A stretch of DNA of 48,294 nucleotides from Alphaproteobacteria bacterium (GCA_040905865.1 JBBDQU010000085.1:1-48294); one strand, 5' to 3'. Numbered from the stretch's first letter, positions 18,074 to 26,670 are shown. Translations and numbers: made by a program. Notes: generated from the sequence alone by a model not told the origin.

Positions 18074-18907
18074 TCATTCCGCTTGTCTAACGGTAATTGC
18101 CTCGAACCACATCTCGGCATGACGATCCAGACCGGCCGCATTCATATGGCAGCCATCGAATCGCATATCCATGCCGATTTTATCCGTATCTGGGCCAGGG
18201 TAAATTCCTAGAAAAGGGTCGGAAACCGACATCTGGATAGCACGAATGTCTTCATTGGAAGGACCTCCACAACGGGTTGCAATTGCAACGTAAATTGGCG
18301 CGCGGAATTTTAATTGTCGCAGATTCGTAACGATTGCATGAAACTGACGCCTATATTCTTCTGGTGCAGTTCCTGCGCCCGCATCTGCCTCGCCAAGGTG
18401 AAAGAGAACATGACTAACTGATAACGCTTTCTGTCGTAGATTCTCTGCTACAACATATAACCTTTCATGTAGATTCCCTTTCGGAGCCCAATCCCTAATG
18501 TAAGATGCTCCAACACTCAATGGAACTAGAATAACGCGTTTGAATTTTCCACGTGCAACTAAACTATCACCAAGTCGTGACAGAAAACTGCCCCCAATAC
18601 CAGACGTGCCCAATAGAGGGTCGTGCGCTAAATAGCAATTCCCGTCGATATAATTAAAGTTTAATACATTACTATTAGCTTTGTATCGACCTTCTCCTTC
18701 GTTCGTTGAATTAGATTGGCCAAAAACCAAAATTACGGCGGTATTTATATCTTTTCCACAATCTACTTTTGACTTGGCTCGAGTATCATGGAAGACACGT
18801 TGTGATATTCTCTCAAGTTCAATTTCCTGATAGATAAACGGCGCGGCAACCGCCACGGCAATAAAGGGTAATAATAGGTATATTGTTAAAATTCTTAACC
18901 AAGTCAT
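18074..18907 (-). CDS. AT-rich SGNH/sialate-O-acetylesterase-like hydrolase
   Basis: A 277-residue protein with an N-terminal membrane or signal segment (about 4-24) and an SGNH-type esterase fold. Block I is ILVFGQSNSTNEG (nucleophile serine in GQSN, as in the sialate O-acetylesterase family), an intermediate block is HLGEADAG, and the catalytic Asp/His block is FDGCHMNAAG. It is markedly richer in A+T than every neighbouring gene, as is the distal part of the adjacent tail gene, suggesting recent transfer. It lies after the tail-fibre genes, so removal of acetyl groups from surface polysaccharide (as a moron altering the host, or during adsorption) is plausible. The substrate cannot be read from sequence. 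Confidence 0.75.
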   Translation of the reverse strand: MTWLRILTIYLLLPFIAVAVAAPFIYQEIELERISQRVFHDTRAKSKVDCGKDINTAVILVFGQSNSTNEGEGRYKANSNVLNFNYIDGNCYLAHDPLLGTSGIGGSFLSRLGDSLVARGKFKRVILVPLSVGASYIRDWAPKGNLHERLYVVAENLRQKALSVSHVLFHLGEADAGAGTAPEEYRRQFHAIVTNLRQLKFRAPIYVAIATRCGGPSNEDIRAIQMSVSDPFLGIYPGPDTDKIGMDMRFDGCHMNAAGLDRHAEMWFEAITVRQAE

Positions 18908-18937
18908 GACTCAAGCTCAATAAATTAGTCGCACCAC

Positions 18938-19825
18938 CTAAACTACACCCAATAACCGTACCGTACCGCTAGCAACATTTCCACTGACGAAAGATAACCG
19001 AAAACCATTTATTATTGATCCAGTATTGAACTGAGCGCCGATTTCTCCCGTCGCCATTCCGCCGTCGGCGCGGATATAAGTGCATTCTCCACGCACTACT
19101 TTATTCAGGGATGAGTTCTGGGTATTGATTATACGTACAGTAAACCATAGCCCCTCGTTTTCATCATTCCCTACCTTACCTGCTGCAGTATTGTTGCCAA
19201 TCAAAATTTGATTTACGCCACTACCGAATGTTGTCGATTGACTACCACTCTGGAATCCATAATGTCCAAAAAATTGATACCCCGTTTCGAACGTCGCGCC
19301 ACCGTCATCCGAGAATTGCAGGCCGAGTTGCACATCATCCGTCGCCGGCTGCAGGAATCCCGTCAGGATATATTCGTCATAGGTCGCATCGATACCGGTG
19401 ACGAAGTCCAGCGTGGCGTCATCTGACGCGGTTTTTTCCTCGATCAGCTCGGTTGTGCCGGCCGGCCGCCTGGTGGTGCGCGGCGATATGACGTGCCAGC
19501 CGGCGCCCGCCCGGCGCAGCAGAACCGTGTGGTTCGATGAGTCGAGGGTAATGTCGTCGCCATGGAGGGTCGTGATATTACCCGTGCCATGCCTTACGAC
19601 AACGGTCCGCGTATCATGCGCCGTGTGGATCAGCACCAGCCCGCCATCCGGAACGGATCCGGCGTGGATTGTATCCAGGTCGTCGCCGGCCGCCGCCCCT
19701 TCCGTATCGACCGCGTGGGTGTTTTCGCTCAGCGCGATCGCGCCCGATGCAATGGTCAGCACCGGGCCGGCCTGCTGCCCTGGCGCCATCGCAAGAATAT
19801 CCCTGTCCGGTTTTGTCAACGTCAT
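18938..19825 (-). CDS. Putative tail-fibre-associated protein
   Basis: A 295-residue protein with a phage-tail-like N-terminal domain (LTIASGAIALSENTHAVDTEG, then DDLDTIHAG and VVVRHGTGNITTLHGDDI). The C-terminal half looks like a beta-sandwich binding domain (LDFVTGIDATYDEYILTGF, then LGLQFSDDGGATFETGYQF). This suggests a receptor-binding or carbohydrate-binding role. The last 120 codons are AT-rich like the esterase gene, while the first half matches the cluster, pointing to a mosaic gene with an exchanged tip. It overlaps the previous gene by 4 bp (ATGA). No family name is certain. Confidence 0.68.
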   Translation of the reverse strand: MTLTKPDRDILAMAPGQQAGPVLTIASGAIALSENTHAVDTEGAAAGDDLDTIHAGSVPDGGLVLIHTAHDTRTVVVRHGTGNITTLHGDDITLDSSNHTVLLRRAGAGWHVISPRTTRRPAGTTELIEEKTASDDATLDFVTGIDATYDEYILTGFLQPATDDVQLGLQFSDDGGATFETGYQFFGHYGFQSGSQSTTFGSGVNQILIGNNTAAGKVGNDENEGLWFTVRIINTQNSSLNKVVRGECTYIRADGGMATGEIGAQFNTGSIINGFRLSFVSGNVASGTVRLLGVV

Positions 19826-20103
19826 GATCGGCTACCTCGCCTGTTGATGATGGCCGCGCGGGCGGCGGCGCGCTCGGCGGCGGAAATATTCGCCCGGTTT
19901 TCAAGCGCCTGAATCACGACCTCCCTGTCGCCCGGTTCGGGCGGCAAGGGCGGCGCGGCAACCGCCGGGATGTTACCGGCCGCGATCCAGGCCCGGACCG
20001 TTCTGAAGTGGCGGTTCGCAGGGTCCGCCGGGATCACCATTGTCCCGTTGACGATGAAGCCGCCTTCGGCGCGGTTCCGTACCGATTCAATTTTCATGTT
20101 CAT
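19822..20103 (-). CDS. Small tail accessory protein
   Basis: A 93-residue protein linked by ATGA overlaps to the tail fibre upstream and the tail-associated gene downstream. It begins MNMKIESVRNRAEGGFIVNG and has NRHFRTVRAWIAAGNIPAVA, a proline-rich linker, and an alanine-rich helical end. Similar short proteins follow tail-fibre genes in many phages, where they act as structural accessories or chaperones. Function is inferred from position. Confidence 0.62.
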   Translation of the reverse strand: MNMKIESVRNRAEGGFIVNGTMVIPADPANRHFRTVRAWIAAGNIPAVAAPPLPPEPGDREVVIQALENRANISAAERAAARAAIINRRGSRS

Positions 20104-21941
20104 AACTCCGCGTCAAAGGACCAGATCGGCGACGTCTGGTTCCACATGCCCGGCCGGGACGTCACCAGGGTGGAAAACCCGTCCAGCCGCATGATGCCGC
20201 CCTTTTCCGTGAACCCGTATATCGCCGTAACCGAACTGCCGCCGCTGGTGCCGCCGACATTGAAGTCGTTGAAGTTCGGCGTGGTATCCAGCAGGAAGAC
20301 GGTCGGTACGGCGCGCATCGGCACCGGAAACAGGACCATCGTCGCGACATCCGTCGCGGAGATAGCCCAGGCGCTGGCGGCGTTGGACAACCGGGCGTAA
20401 TACCGTTGGCACATTGCCAGTTCCACCGGCGCCGGGCGCCATTCGAAGGGCGTCGCGACGCTGCCGGGTTCGAGCTGGACCTGCGCCAGGTCGACCGTCA
20501 TTGTCGTTCCGGTGGGCAGCATCAGTTCAATTGCCAGGAAATGCCCGGCGCCAAGCGTCTTTCCGGCAATGCCGGCGGGCGCGAAGCTGCGGGTGAATTT
20601 CTGCCAGCCCGACGTCAGGTTGCAGGCCGGCAGGGTTGCCGTTACATCGCCCGAACCGCCGGATCCGAAATCCTGCCGCCAGCGTGGCGTGACTGTCCGC
20701 GGCGCATCCGCCCTCGCCCAGAAACTCAGGGTGCATGTCTGCGCCGCGAGGGTCCGGACGTCCTCGATACGTTGAAACAGGAAGAGTTCTGTTGCCGTTC
20801 CGGCCGTGGTCTGGTTCCAGCGGTAATGGAATTCCGGCTCACCCGGGACATCCGTCTGGCCGGGTGCGAAGGCTTCCCGGCTGATCGTCAGGGCGATGCC
20901 GGACGGCGACAGGTATCCTGTTCCCCAGCGGTCCAGGGTCTCGCTCGGGTCTGTCGGCGGCGTCGGAAAGCTTGTCCCGCGCTGGGCGATCCGGAAATCG
21001 CCATTCATGATCCGGTTGCGAAAACCGGCAAGGGGGCCGCCGTTCAGACCGTCGACCGAGACGCCATCCATCGTGCCGCCGCTGATCATGGCGCCGGACA
21101 ACCCGTCATCGGGAATTTCGGCAATGTCCGAGATCAGGCCGACAAACCCGATGAATGTCACTTCGATATTGCCGCTTCCCGGCGGCGGCGCCCCGGAAAA
21201 TGTCAGCGTCATGCCGGATGCCGCATAGCTGTTCGTATGCTGCTTGATGCCGTCAATCGTGACCGCGACCGATGTGCTGTCCAGCACCGACCGGTCCAGC
21301 AGGAATACGGTTGTCGCGCCGTCGCCGGAAAGCGACTGCACCGGAACAGCCGTGTTGATCGCATAGTTTACCTGCTGCTGGATCGCGGCCAGGCTGGCCA
21401 ATGCCGAATCGGCGCTGGCCGCAGCCTCGGACGCGCTGCCGGCGGCGAGACTCGCGGCCTCCGATGACGCGCTGCCGACGGTCGGCAACCCCGTTTCGTC
21501 GAAGGCCAGGACCCTGCCCGCCCGGTCCGAAGCGCTCGGCAGGGTAAGCGTGGCCTCCAGGTCGTACAGCGGCTTGTGCAGGCTGTCCGCGACGAGCATC
21601 TCCGCCTGCTGCAGCAGCATCGCCATCCGGTCCAGTTCCTCGTTGATGACGGCGGCCCGGAAATCCCCGGCTTCCTGGAAATCCGTTTCGCGGGCGAAGG
21701 CCATGTCGCGATAGATCGTCACCCTGGTATCCGCCGGCGGGGGCAGTTCGAAAATGACGTCGCCGCCGCTGCTGGCGCCGACCCCGGTGACGCTGTTCGC
21801 GCCGGCTGCTTCGTTGTCGTCGAAAACGACGACCAGATCGGCCTGGTCGATGATCGGGAACGGATAGGGAAACACCGTCTGCACCCCGTCCGCCACATAC
21901 TGCACCCGGGGACGGACATCGCTGATGATGAGTTCAGCCAT
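20100..21941 (-). CDS. T7-type tail fibre protein
   Basis: A 613-residue tail fibre. The N-terminus (VQYVADGVQTVFPYPFPI, then LVVVFDDNE, VTIYRDMAFARETDF and ELDRMAMLLQQ) is the T7 gp17-like domain that attaches the fibre to the tail. An alanine/serine-rich shaft follows (SSEAASLAAGSASEAAASAD, about 155-190). The distal part begins with RNRIMNGDFRIAQRGTSF, a common start of the C-terminal domain in phage fibres, and continues as beta-rich sequence to residue 613. It should recognise the cell surface. It starts 23 bp after the preceding gene's stop. Confidence 0.9.
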   Translation of the reverse strand: MAELIISDVRPRVQYVADGVQTVFPYPFPIIDQADLVVVFDDNEAAGANSVTGVGASSGGDVIFELPPPADTRVTIYRDMAFARETDFQEAGDFRAAVINEELDRMAMLLQQAEMLVADSLHKPLYDLEATLTLPSASDRAGRVLAFDETGLPTVGSASSEAASLAAGSASEAAASADSALASLAAIQQQVNYAINTAVPVQSLSGDGATTVFLLDRSVLDSTSVAVTIDGIKQHTNSYAASGMTLTFSGAPPPGSGNIEVTFIGFVGLISDIAEIPDDGLSGAMISGGTMDGVSVDGLNGGPLAGFRNRIMNGDFRIAQRGTSFPTPPTDPSETLDRWGTGYLSPSGIALTISREAFAPGQTDVPGEPEFHYRWNQTTAGTATELFLFQRIEDVRTLAAQTCTLSFWARADAPRTVTPRWRQDFGSGGSGDVTATLPACNLTSGWQKFTRSFAPAGIAGKTLGAGHFLAIELMLPTGTTMTVDLAQVQLEPGSVATPFEWRPAPVELAMCQRYYARLSNAASAWAISATDVATMVLFPVPMRAVPTVFLLDTTPNFNDFNVGGTSGGSSVTAIYGFTEKGGIMRLDGFSTLVTSRPGMWNQTSPIWSFDAEL

Positions 21942-21964
21942 TATCGTTGTCCTTCATGTTTGGG

Positions 21965-22408
21965 TTATTTCTTTGGTTTCTTTTCGCCGAACCATTCCGG
22001 CCCATGCTGCCCAAGACCGTACATGGCCTGGCCGAACAGATAGTCGGCCGGCGCCAGCAGGTTCTTCCGGCGTTGACTGGCCGCTGCCTGCCGCAACCCC
22101 TGCAGTTGCAGGGTGTCCAGGCGATTTCGGTCAAATCGATCGTGCGCTGAGCGTTTCGAAAGACCACGGAGAACGGCTGCGGCCGAACCGGCGCCCGATG
22201 ACGTCCCGGCAGCGCCGAACAGGGCGCGACGGGTTGCCTTGTCTTTGTGCAGTTTTTCCGCGTGCCGCCGGTCGGCGATTTCTCGCTCCGCCGCCATATT
22301 CCGTTCCTGCAGCGTCTGCTGCGCCGCCAGTTCCCTGTTCTTGGCTCGTGCTTCCTGCGCCGTGCGCAGGAAGGTCAGACCGGCGATCAACGCTTCCGTT
22401 CCGCCCAT
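21965..22408 (-). CDS. Small helical virion protein, possible gp14-like internal protein
   Basis: A 147-residue alanine/arginine-rich helical protein (LRTAQEARAKNRELAAQQTL, then RNMAAEREIADRRHAEKLHKDK), with a glycine/serine patch GAAGTSSGAGSAAAVLRGL. It lies between the tail nozzle and fibre genes. In T7-like phages that position is held by gp13-gp16, and its composition resembles small internal virion (ejection) proteins. No large gp15/gp16-like genes follow. The role is inferred from order and composition. Confidence 0.6.
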   Translation of the reverse strand: MGGTEALIAGLTFLRTAQEARAKNRELAAQQTLQERNMAAEREIADRRHAEKLHKDKATRRALFGAAGTSSGAGSAAAVLRGLSKRSAHDRFDRNRLDTLQLQGLRQAAASQRRKNLLAPADYLFGQAMYGLGQHGPEWFGEKKPKK

Positions 22409-22448
22409 GAATTAGTCTCCTTCGATGAATAGAGTTTTTCCGCCCGCA

Positions 22449-24353
22449 TCAGTCATTGACCTTGATTTCGGTGTGGACGGACAAGACGGTGCAGGGCAGT
22501 GGCGTGTCCTGAGCGATTCGCCACAAGGGCGTCGTCCCGGACCGGTTCCAGCCCAGGGCGCGCACAATCTTGTCGCCGGTATAGGGCTGGATAGGCGAGT
22601 CGAGCACACCCGTCGCGCCCAGTTGCTTGAAGGGCACATCCCGAAATCCGGAACCCGTATCGACCCGAAGGGCGCTTGTGCCTTCCAGCCGGTAAGTCAC
22701 CCGGATAAGCCGGACAGGCGTCCCCTGCGCCGGACCGAGCGGCGACGCGGCAACGACCGGAAGGGGCTCGATCTCATGCATGAAACCGAGTCCGACCTGT
22801 ACCGTCGCGGCTGGCTGATCGAGCGTTATGGCCCCGTCGGCGACCGGCCTGTCGGCGCGGACAATGCCATCGGCGACGATAGTGACCACCTCTCCGTTGA
22901 GATGGTCCATACCGCTCCATTCGGCGGTGGGTACTTCGGCGGCGCCGCGCAGGGCCGAATCCGTTTGCAGTTCCGCATCGAAGCGTTCAATGAAATGACC
23001 GTTGCCGCGCGCCACCAGCACATAGACGTCGTCCCCGACCACCGCGACGGACCGGAAGGCGCCCGCCGTTGTCTGCAGCGTCCACGCGGTTACCTGTTCG
23101 GCCCGGAAAACCGTCACCGTGCCAAGCGATCCATCGCCCATGACGACATGCATCAGCCGTTCGCGCTGGTCGTAATCCTGATCGACCGGGCTGACCAGAA
23201 GGTGGTTCGCCAGAATGGCGAGATCGTTCGACTGGTAAGCCTGCTCCACGTCGGTAAACAGGAATTCGCGCAGTTCCCGCCCGTTGCGGGACAGGAAAAG
23301 CGTCGCCCCGTCGACATCGCGGGGCGGTATGGATCGGTCGACCGGCGAGCCGACCCGCGTCTGTCGGCGCAGCTGGATGTTCGTCGGCGTCAACGGGTCG
23401 CCGGTCACCATCCATTCCGCGCCAGAGGTGAATACCTGCAGGTGACGGCCGGAGAACACGGCGCGAATGGCGTTTACCTGGTCCGACAGGATAGCGAATT
23501 CGATTGCCTCGTCGTCGTCGCCGTCGCCCAGGTCGAAATTGAACAGGTCGGCCGATTTTGACAGCCACAGCCGGTTGGGCAGATCACGGCTGCCGCCGAT
23601 CACCATCCGGTCCTGGTGGAACGCCACGGAGACCGGCCATCCGCGCACCGGAGAGAACGCCTGTTCATCCCAGTCCTTTGTCGCGGCGGTTCCCGTCAGG
23701 GTCTGTTTGACCACCGCCGTCGCCTCGGTGGCGCCGACGACCGACGCAATTTCAACTTCCTTCAACGCCAGACGAAATCGTTGGCCGACATGGCCGGGGT
23801 CGAACAGATCGGCGGACGCCGTCAGCGTCACGGTGCCGGTTGTCGCGCTTGCCGCCAGCGTCACCGCGTTATCCGAAAACTTGTGGTAGGGCTGGTGGAT
23901 GGCGTCGTCTTCCTGAAAGAAGACCCAGGGCGTCACCGTCCAGTCGGTTTCCGATGTCCGCGTGACTTTTTGCGGCGGCACGTCCGGGTGACAGACCAGC
24001 AGGGTGTCGGCGCTCTGCGTCCAGACGATTTCCGCGAGCTGCGCTTCGGTCCACGGCGTTTCAGCATCGGCGACGGCGACGCCGTCGCGATAGGCATCCA
24101 TCCGCATATCGGTAAAGACGAGCAGGTAAACCTGTTCGGAATTGAATTCGAAAGCCACCAGCCGCCCCGGACCCGCCGCCTGATCGATAAACAGCAGGCC
24201 GGATCGCCGCGTTACGCCGCCGGTCGGGTGGATGAACACATTGCGCAGGCGGCGCGCCCCGTTCGCATAGGCCGCCAGATCGCCGCGACCGAGCAGGCGC
24301 GTCGATATTTCACCAGCCGTGAAACTCGTCTTGATCGTCCGGAGCCGGGTCAT
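22449..24353 (-). CDS. Tail tubular protein B / nozzle-like protein
   Basis: A 634-residue protein with the widespread podovirus N-terminal motif SFTAGEISTRLLGRGDLAAY, then GARRLRNVFIHPTGGVTRRSG, followed by long beta-rich sequence (VAFHQDRMVIGGSRDLPNRLW, then LFLSRNGRELREFLFTD). This family includes T7 gp12-like nozzle proteins forming the tail tip below the adaptor ring. Its start overlaps the adaptor gene by 4 bp, matching the gp11-gp12 order of T7. Confidence 0.85.
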   Translation of the reverse strand: MTRLRTIKTSFTAGEISTRLLGRGDLAAYANGARRLRNVFIHPTGGVTRRSGLLFIDQAAGPGRLVAFEFNSEQVYLLVFTDMRMDAYRDGVAVADAETPWTEAQLAEIVWTQSADTLLVCHPDVPPQKVTRTSETDWTVTPWVFFQEDDAIHQPYHKFSDNAVTLAASATTGTVTLTASADLFDPGHVGQRFRLALKEVEIASVVGATEATAVVKQTLTGTAATKDWDEQAFSPVRGWPVSVAFHQDRMVIGGSRDLPNRLWLSKSADLFNFDLGDGDDDEAIEFAILSDQVNAIRAVFSGRHLQVFTSGAEWMVTGDPLTPTNIQLRRQTRVGSPVDRSIPPRDVDGATLFLSRNGRELREFLFTDVEQAYQSNDLAILANHLLVSPVDQDYDQRERLMHVVMGDGSLGTVTVFRAEQVTAWTLQTTAGAFRSVAVVGDDVYVLVARGNGHFIERFDAELQTDSALRGAAEVPTAEWSGMDHLNGEVVTIVADGIVRADRPVADGAITLDQPAATVQVGLGFMHEIEPLPVVAASPLGPAQGTPVRLIRVTYRLEGTSALRVDTGSGFRDVPFKQLGATGVLDSPIQPYTGDKIVRALGWNRSGTTPLWRIAQDTPLPCTVLSVHTEIKVND

Positions 24354-24922
24354 TCGCTGCGCACCTCTATCAGGCTGAAGTCTTCAAATCGCGGCGGCAC
24401 GTCCTGTTGCGCATCGACCAGCCGCGCCCGGCGGATCTCCTCTTCGGCCAGGCGGCTCAGAACGTCGGCGCGACTGGTGCTTTCGGTCAGGGGCAGAACG
24501 AATTCCGCCGCCAGCCGCGCGATCAGCACCTGGTCGAAATAGGGCGGGGTTTCCGATTCCTGGGGCCGGAAGACATAGGTGAGCACGACATCTTCGGCGT
24601 TGGTATGAAGGCGGCGTTCCGCAATGCGGTATATAGCGCCGCGGCCGCGACCGGATTGCCCCGCCGACAGCGCCCGCAGGAAATCGCCAGGCAGCTGATA
24701 GGCATAATCGTAATCCGCCGTCGGAGTGGCGTTCAGGCGCGCCAGGCGACGCTGCGCCGTGGCGAAGCTCCACGGATAGGCCGATAGCACTGCATCGCGT
24801 GTGGATGCATATAACGTGCCCGCGATCAGGCTTTCGGCCGTCCCTTCCTCGAAGCCGGAAATCGGGCTTGCGCCGAGCTTCAATAATGCACGGCTGCACA
24901 GGGCGATACTGCTGAGCGCCAT
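24350..24922 (-). CDS. Tail tubular protein A / head-tail adaptor
   Basis: A 190-residue gp11-like adaptor that would join the portal to the nozzle. Family landmarks are the N-terminal ALCSRALLKLGASPISGFEE, then TRDAVLSAYPWSFATAQRRL, YAYQLPGDFLRAL and YFDQVLIARLAAEFVLPLT. The length is close to T7 gp11. It follows the hairpin at 24958-24984 and is coupled to the nozzle gene by an ATGA overlap. Confidence 0.9.
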   Translation of the reverse strand: MALSSIALCSRALLKLGASPISGFEEGTAESLIAGTLYASTRDAVLSAYPWSFATAQRRLARLNATPTADYDYAYQLPGDFLRALSAGQSGRGRGAIYRIAERRLHTNAEDVVLTYVFRPQESETPPYFDQVLIARLAAEFVLPLTESTSRADVLSRLAEEEIRRARLVDAQQDVPPRFEDFSLIEVRSE

Positions 24923-24957
24923 TGGTTAAGTCTCCCGTGAAGGATTGACAAAAGGAA

Positions 24958-24984
24958 CGCCCCGCGGAGTTTGCCCGCGGGGCG
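24958..24984 (-). terminator. GC-rich hairpin after the capsid genes
   Basis: A perfect 10-bp stem (24958-24967 with 24975-24984) and a 7-nt loop lie between the capsid neighbour gene and the tail adaptor. On the minus strand it is followed by TTCCTTTTG, a weak T tract, so partial termination is likely. T7 has its partial terminator at the same place, just after the capsid gene. Confidence 0.65.
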
Positions 24985-25029
24985 CGACGGTCGAAGCCGT
25001 TTGTTGTTTGGATCAGATGGTGGTTCGCA

Positions 25030-25299
25030 CTAATCCGTGTCGACCGCGCCAAAGGCGCTAAGGTCGGCGACATCGACCACGCCGGCGTCATTCGCGTTGA
25101 CGACGAACAGGCCGTGCGCCGGCGTACCGTCGGTATCGGCATTCGCCAATACCATGTCGCCGACGCGCAGCATGCCTTCCGCCGGGTTAAAATAACCGGC
25201 GCTGTCAACGACGGCGGCGGTATCGACGGTGGTGTAATGCCACAGCGTAAAACCGTTGGCATAGGCGAGGACACTCAGATTTTTCGAGTTGAAGGCCAT
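25030..25299 (-). CDS. Small capsid-adjacent phage protein
   Basis: An 89-residue protein with LSVLAYANGFTLWHYTTVDT, then AGYFNPAEGMLRVGDMVLAN and a beta-rich end. Short proteins with this WHY-type segment and VGD motif are commonly found next to capsid genes and may decorate the head, but the function is not established. It follows the capsid gene by 15 bp. Confidence 0.72.
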   Translation of the reverse strand: MAFNSKNLSVLAYANGFTLWHYTTVDTAAVVDSAGYFNPAEGMLRVGDMVLANADTDGTPAHGLFVVNANDAGVVDVADLSAFGAVDTD

Positions 25300-25314
25300 T
25301 TTCGGGTTCTCCCT

Positions 25315-26157
25315 CTACGCTTCGCTGCAGCGCATGCGGACGATGCCCGTCGTATCGATCAGGCAGGCCCCCTGGCTCATCATGTTGCTGACGAAATGCG
25401 CCGCGCGATCGCCATGCCAGGTGATGTCCGATTCGACGTCGGCGCCGCTGGCATGGCCGATTGCGGTCTTGTGGTACCAGTAGCAGTACCGCAGGTCGCC
25501 ACTCTTGGTCAGACCGGAATGGGGCATCCAGAGCGTCCCCAGCCAGCGCTTTGCCTGGGTCCCTTTCCACGGCAGGTCCTCCTCGCCGATATAGTCGGCA
25601 TTGGAGAATTCTTCGATATCGAGCAGATCGCTCCACTGCTTCCAGCCGATGATGGCGTAGCGGTCGCCATCGTCGGTCACATCGGCATCGCCGAGCATTT
25701 CGAAGGCGAGCAGCGCCTTCTGCTTGGTCAGCCCATCGGAATCGGTGAGGCCGGTGCCGACGCCTTTTGCTTCCTGGCCGGTGCCCAGCGAATCGAGCTG
25801 GGTAATGACCAGTTCGTCGGTCTTGCGGCCCAGCGCATAGGCGCCAGCATTGGCGACGACCATGCGCTCGTCGATATCCATCTTGAGTTCGTCGAGTTTG
25901 TCCACCCAGTCGCCGGCATAGTAATCGGCGAGCTGGCATTCTATCGGCGTGTGGTCGACATTCATGACCGGCACCTTGCCGTGCCGCGCCTTGGTCGAGG
26001 CCGCGCCCTTTCCCACCTTCTGGAAGGTGGTCGAGGAGCCTTTCACGTTGTTCTTGCCGCGAATTGTGTTGCGCAGCTTCGAACCGACACGCTGATAGGC
26101 TTCGTGGACCTCGGACTGGAACATCTTGCTGAACGCCAGTTCAACGGAAGTCGACAT
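25315..26157 (-). CDS. Major capsid protein
   Basis: A 280-residue capsid protein of the podovirus type. Supporting stretches are VELAFSKMFQSEVHEAYQRV, then TIRGKNNVKGSSTTFQKVGK, HTPIECQLADYYAGDWVDK, AYALGRKTDELVITQLDSL and GDRYAIIGWKQWSDLLDIEEF. Its place after the scaffold genes and before the tail adaptor agrees. It has a strong ribosome site (AAGGAG, 9 nt before the ATG) at the end of a long leader running from the promoter at 26600-26628. Confidence 0.9.
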   Translation of the reverse strand: MSTSVELAFSKMFQSEVHEAYQRVGSKLRNTIRGKNNVKGSSTTFQKVGKGAASTKARHGKVPVMNVDHTPIECQLADYYAGDWVDKLDELKMDIDERMVVANAGAYALGRKTDELVITQLDSLGTGQEAKGVGTGLTDSDGLTKQKALLAFEMLGDADVTDDGDRYAIIGWKQWSDLLDIEEFSNADYIGEEDLPWKGTQAKRWLGTLWMPHSGLTKSGDLRYCYWYHKTAIGHASGADVESDITWHGDRAAHFVSNMMSQGACLIDTTGIVRMRCSEA

Positions 26158-26594
26158 TGTGTCCCTTCTCCTTGGATAAATATGTTGGACGGATTGCGGG
26201 GCGCCCGGTCCGGTTATCGCGGGTCAGGGCGTGACGCCCTTCGCGGCCGGACACAGGCGCGGGATCGGCATGGGCCGGATTTCCGCCATGCCCCGCGCCT
26301 GGCCTGACGGACCGTTCTGGCGATTAAAGCCGCAGGGTCGCGTGGCCAGGATCGCCGGACGGCGGCAGATCCGGTTATCCATCCGGTTCGAAATTTCAAT
26401 CGTTCGTACTGTTTTGCCGGGATCGCGTGTTGTACAGGGCGCAAACACGCGGACCGGCCGGTGGAATATGCACCGGCCGGTCCGCCAACGCCCGAATGAT
26501 CCAGCCGGGCGCCGCCATGGGGGAAATCAGCGGTTCCATGGGTCGCGCCGGCGGCCTGCACACCAACCGCGAGGCGCAATTCGGGCGTTGATAA
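26158..26594 (-). ncRNA. Candidate structured leader RNA upstream of the capsid gene
   Basis: About 435 nt with no convincing gene, in an otherwise tightly packed cluster. Read on the minus strand from the promoter, it holds a 12-bp perfect inverted repeat (26579-26590 with 26486-26497). Directly abutting is a 15-bp perfect hairpin with a 7-nt loop (26471-26485 with 26449-26463), then a 7-bp stem (26444-26450 with 26425-26431). Further on are an imperfect long hairpin (26254-26273 with 26286-26301) and a GGGCGTxACGCCC palindrome near 26228-26240. It ends at the capsid ribosome site. Whether it is a leader only or yields a separate RNA cannot be seen. A 47-codon frame (26396-26539) lies inside. 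Confidence 0.55.
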
Positions 26595-26599
26595 AAAGT

Positions 26600-26628
26600 A
26601 ATATAAGGAATAAAATCCTTTATGTCAA
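26600..26628 (-). promoter_or_regulatory. Consensus promoter with operator-like palindrome (capsid leader)
   Basis: On the minus strand: TTGACA (26628-26623), a 17-nt spacer, and TATATT (26605-26600). The spacer holds AAGGATTTTATTCCTT (26605-26620), an imperfect 16-bp palindrome like the one at 30025-30040. Downstream is TTATCAACGCC, also found after the promoter at 30030-30058. Transcription should start near 26594. Confidence 0.75.
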
Positions 26629-26670
26629 GTCAAAAACACCGGCGCGGTCATTTTCCGTTATCCGGCGCGA

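Noticed and set aside
16091-18211. A 706-codon plus-strand frame opposite terL and terS
   Set aside because: Low-complexity arginine/proline-rich composition; terL on the other strand has all catalytic motifs.
26214-26579. A 121-codon minus-strand frame in the capsid leader
   Set aside because: Arginine-rich, low-complexity sequence across the palindromes, no ribosome site; the region is better explained as structured RNA.
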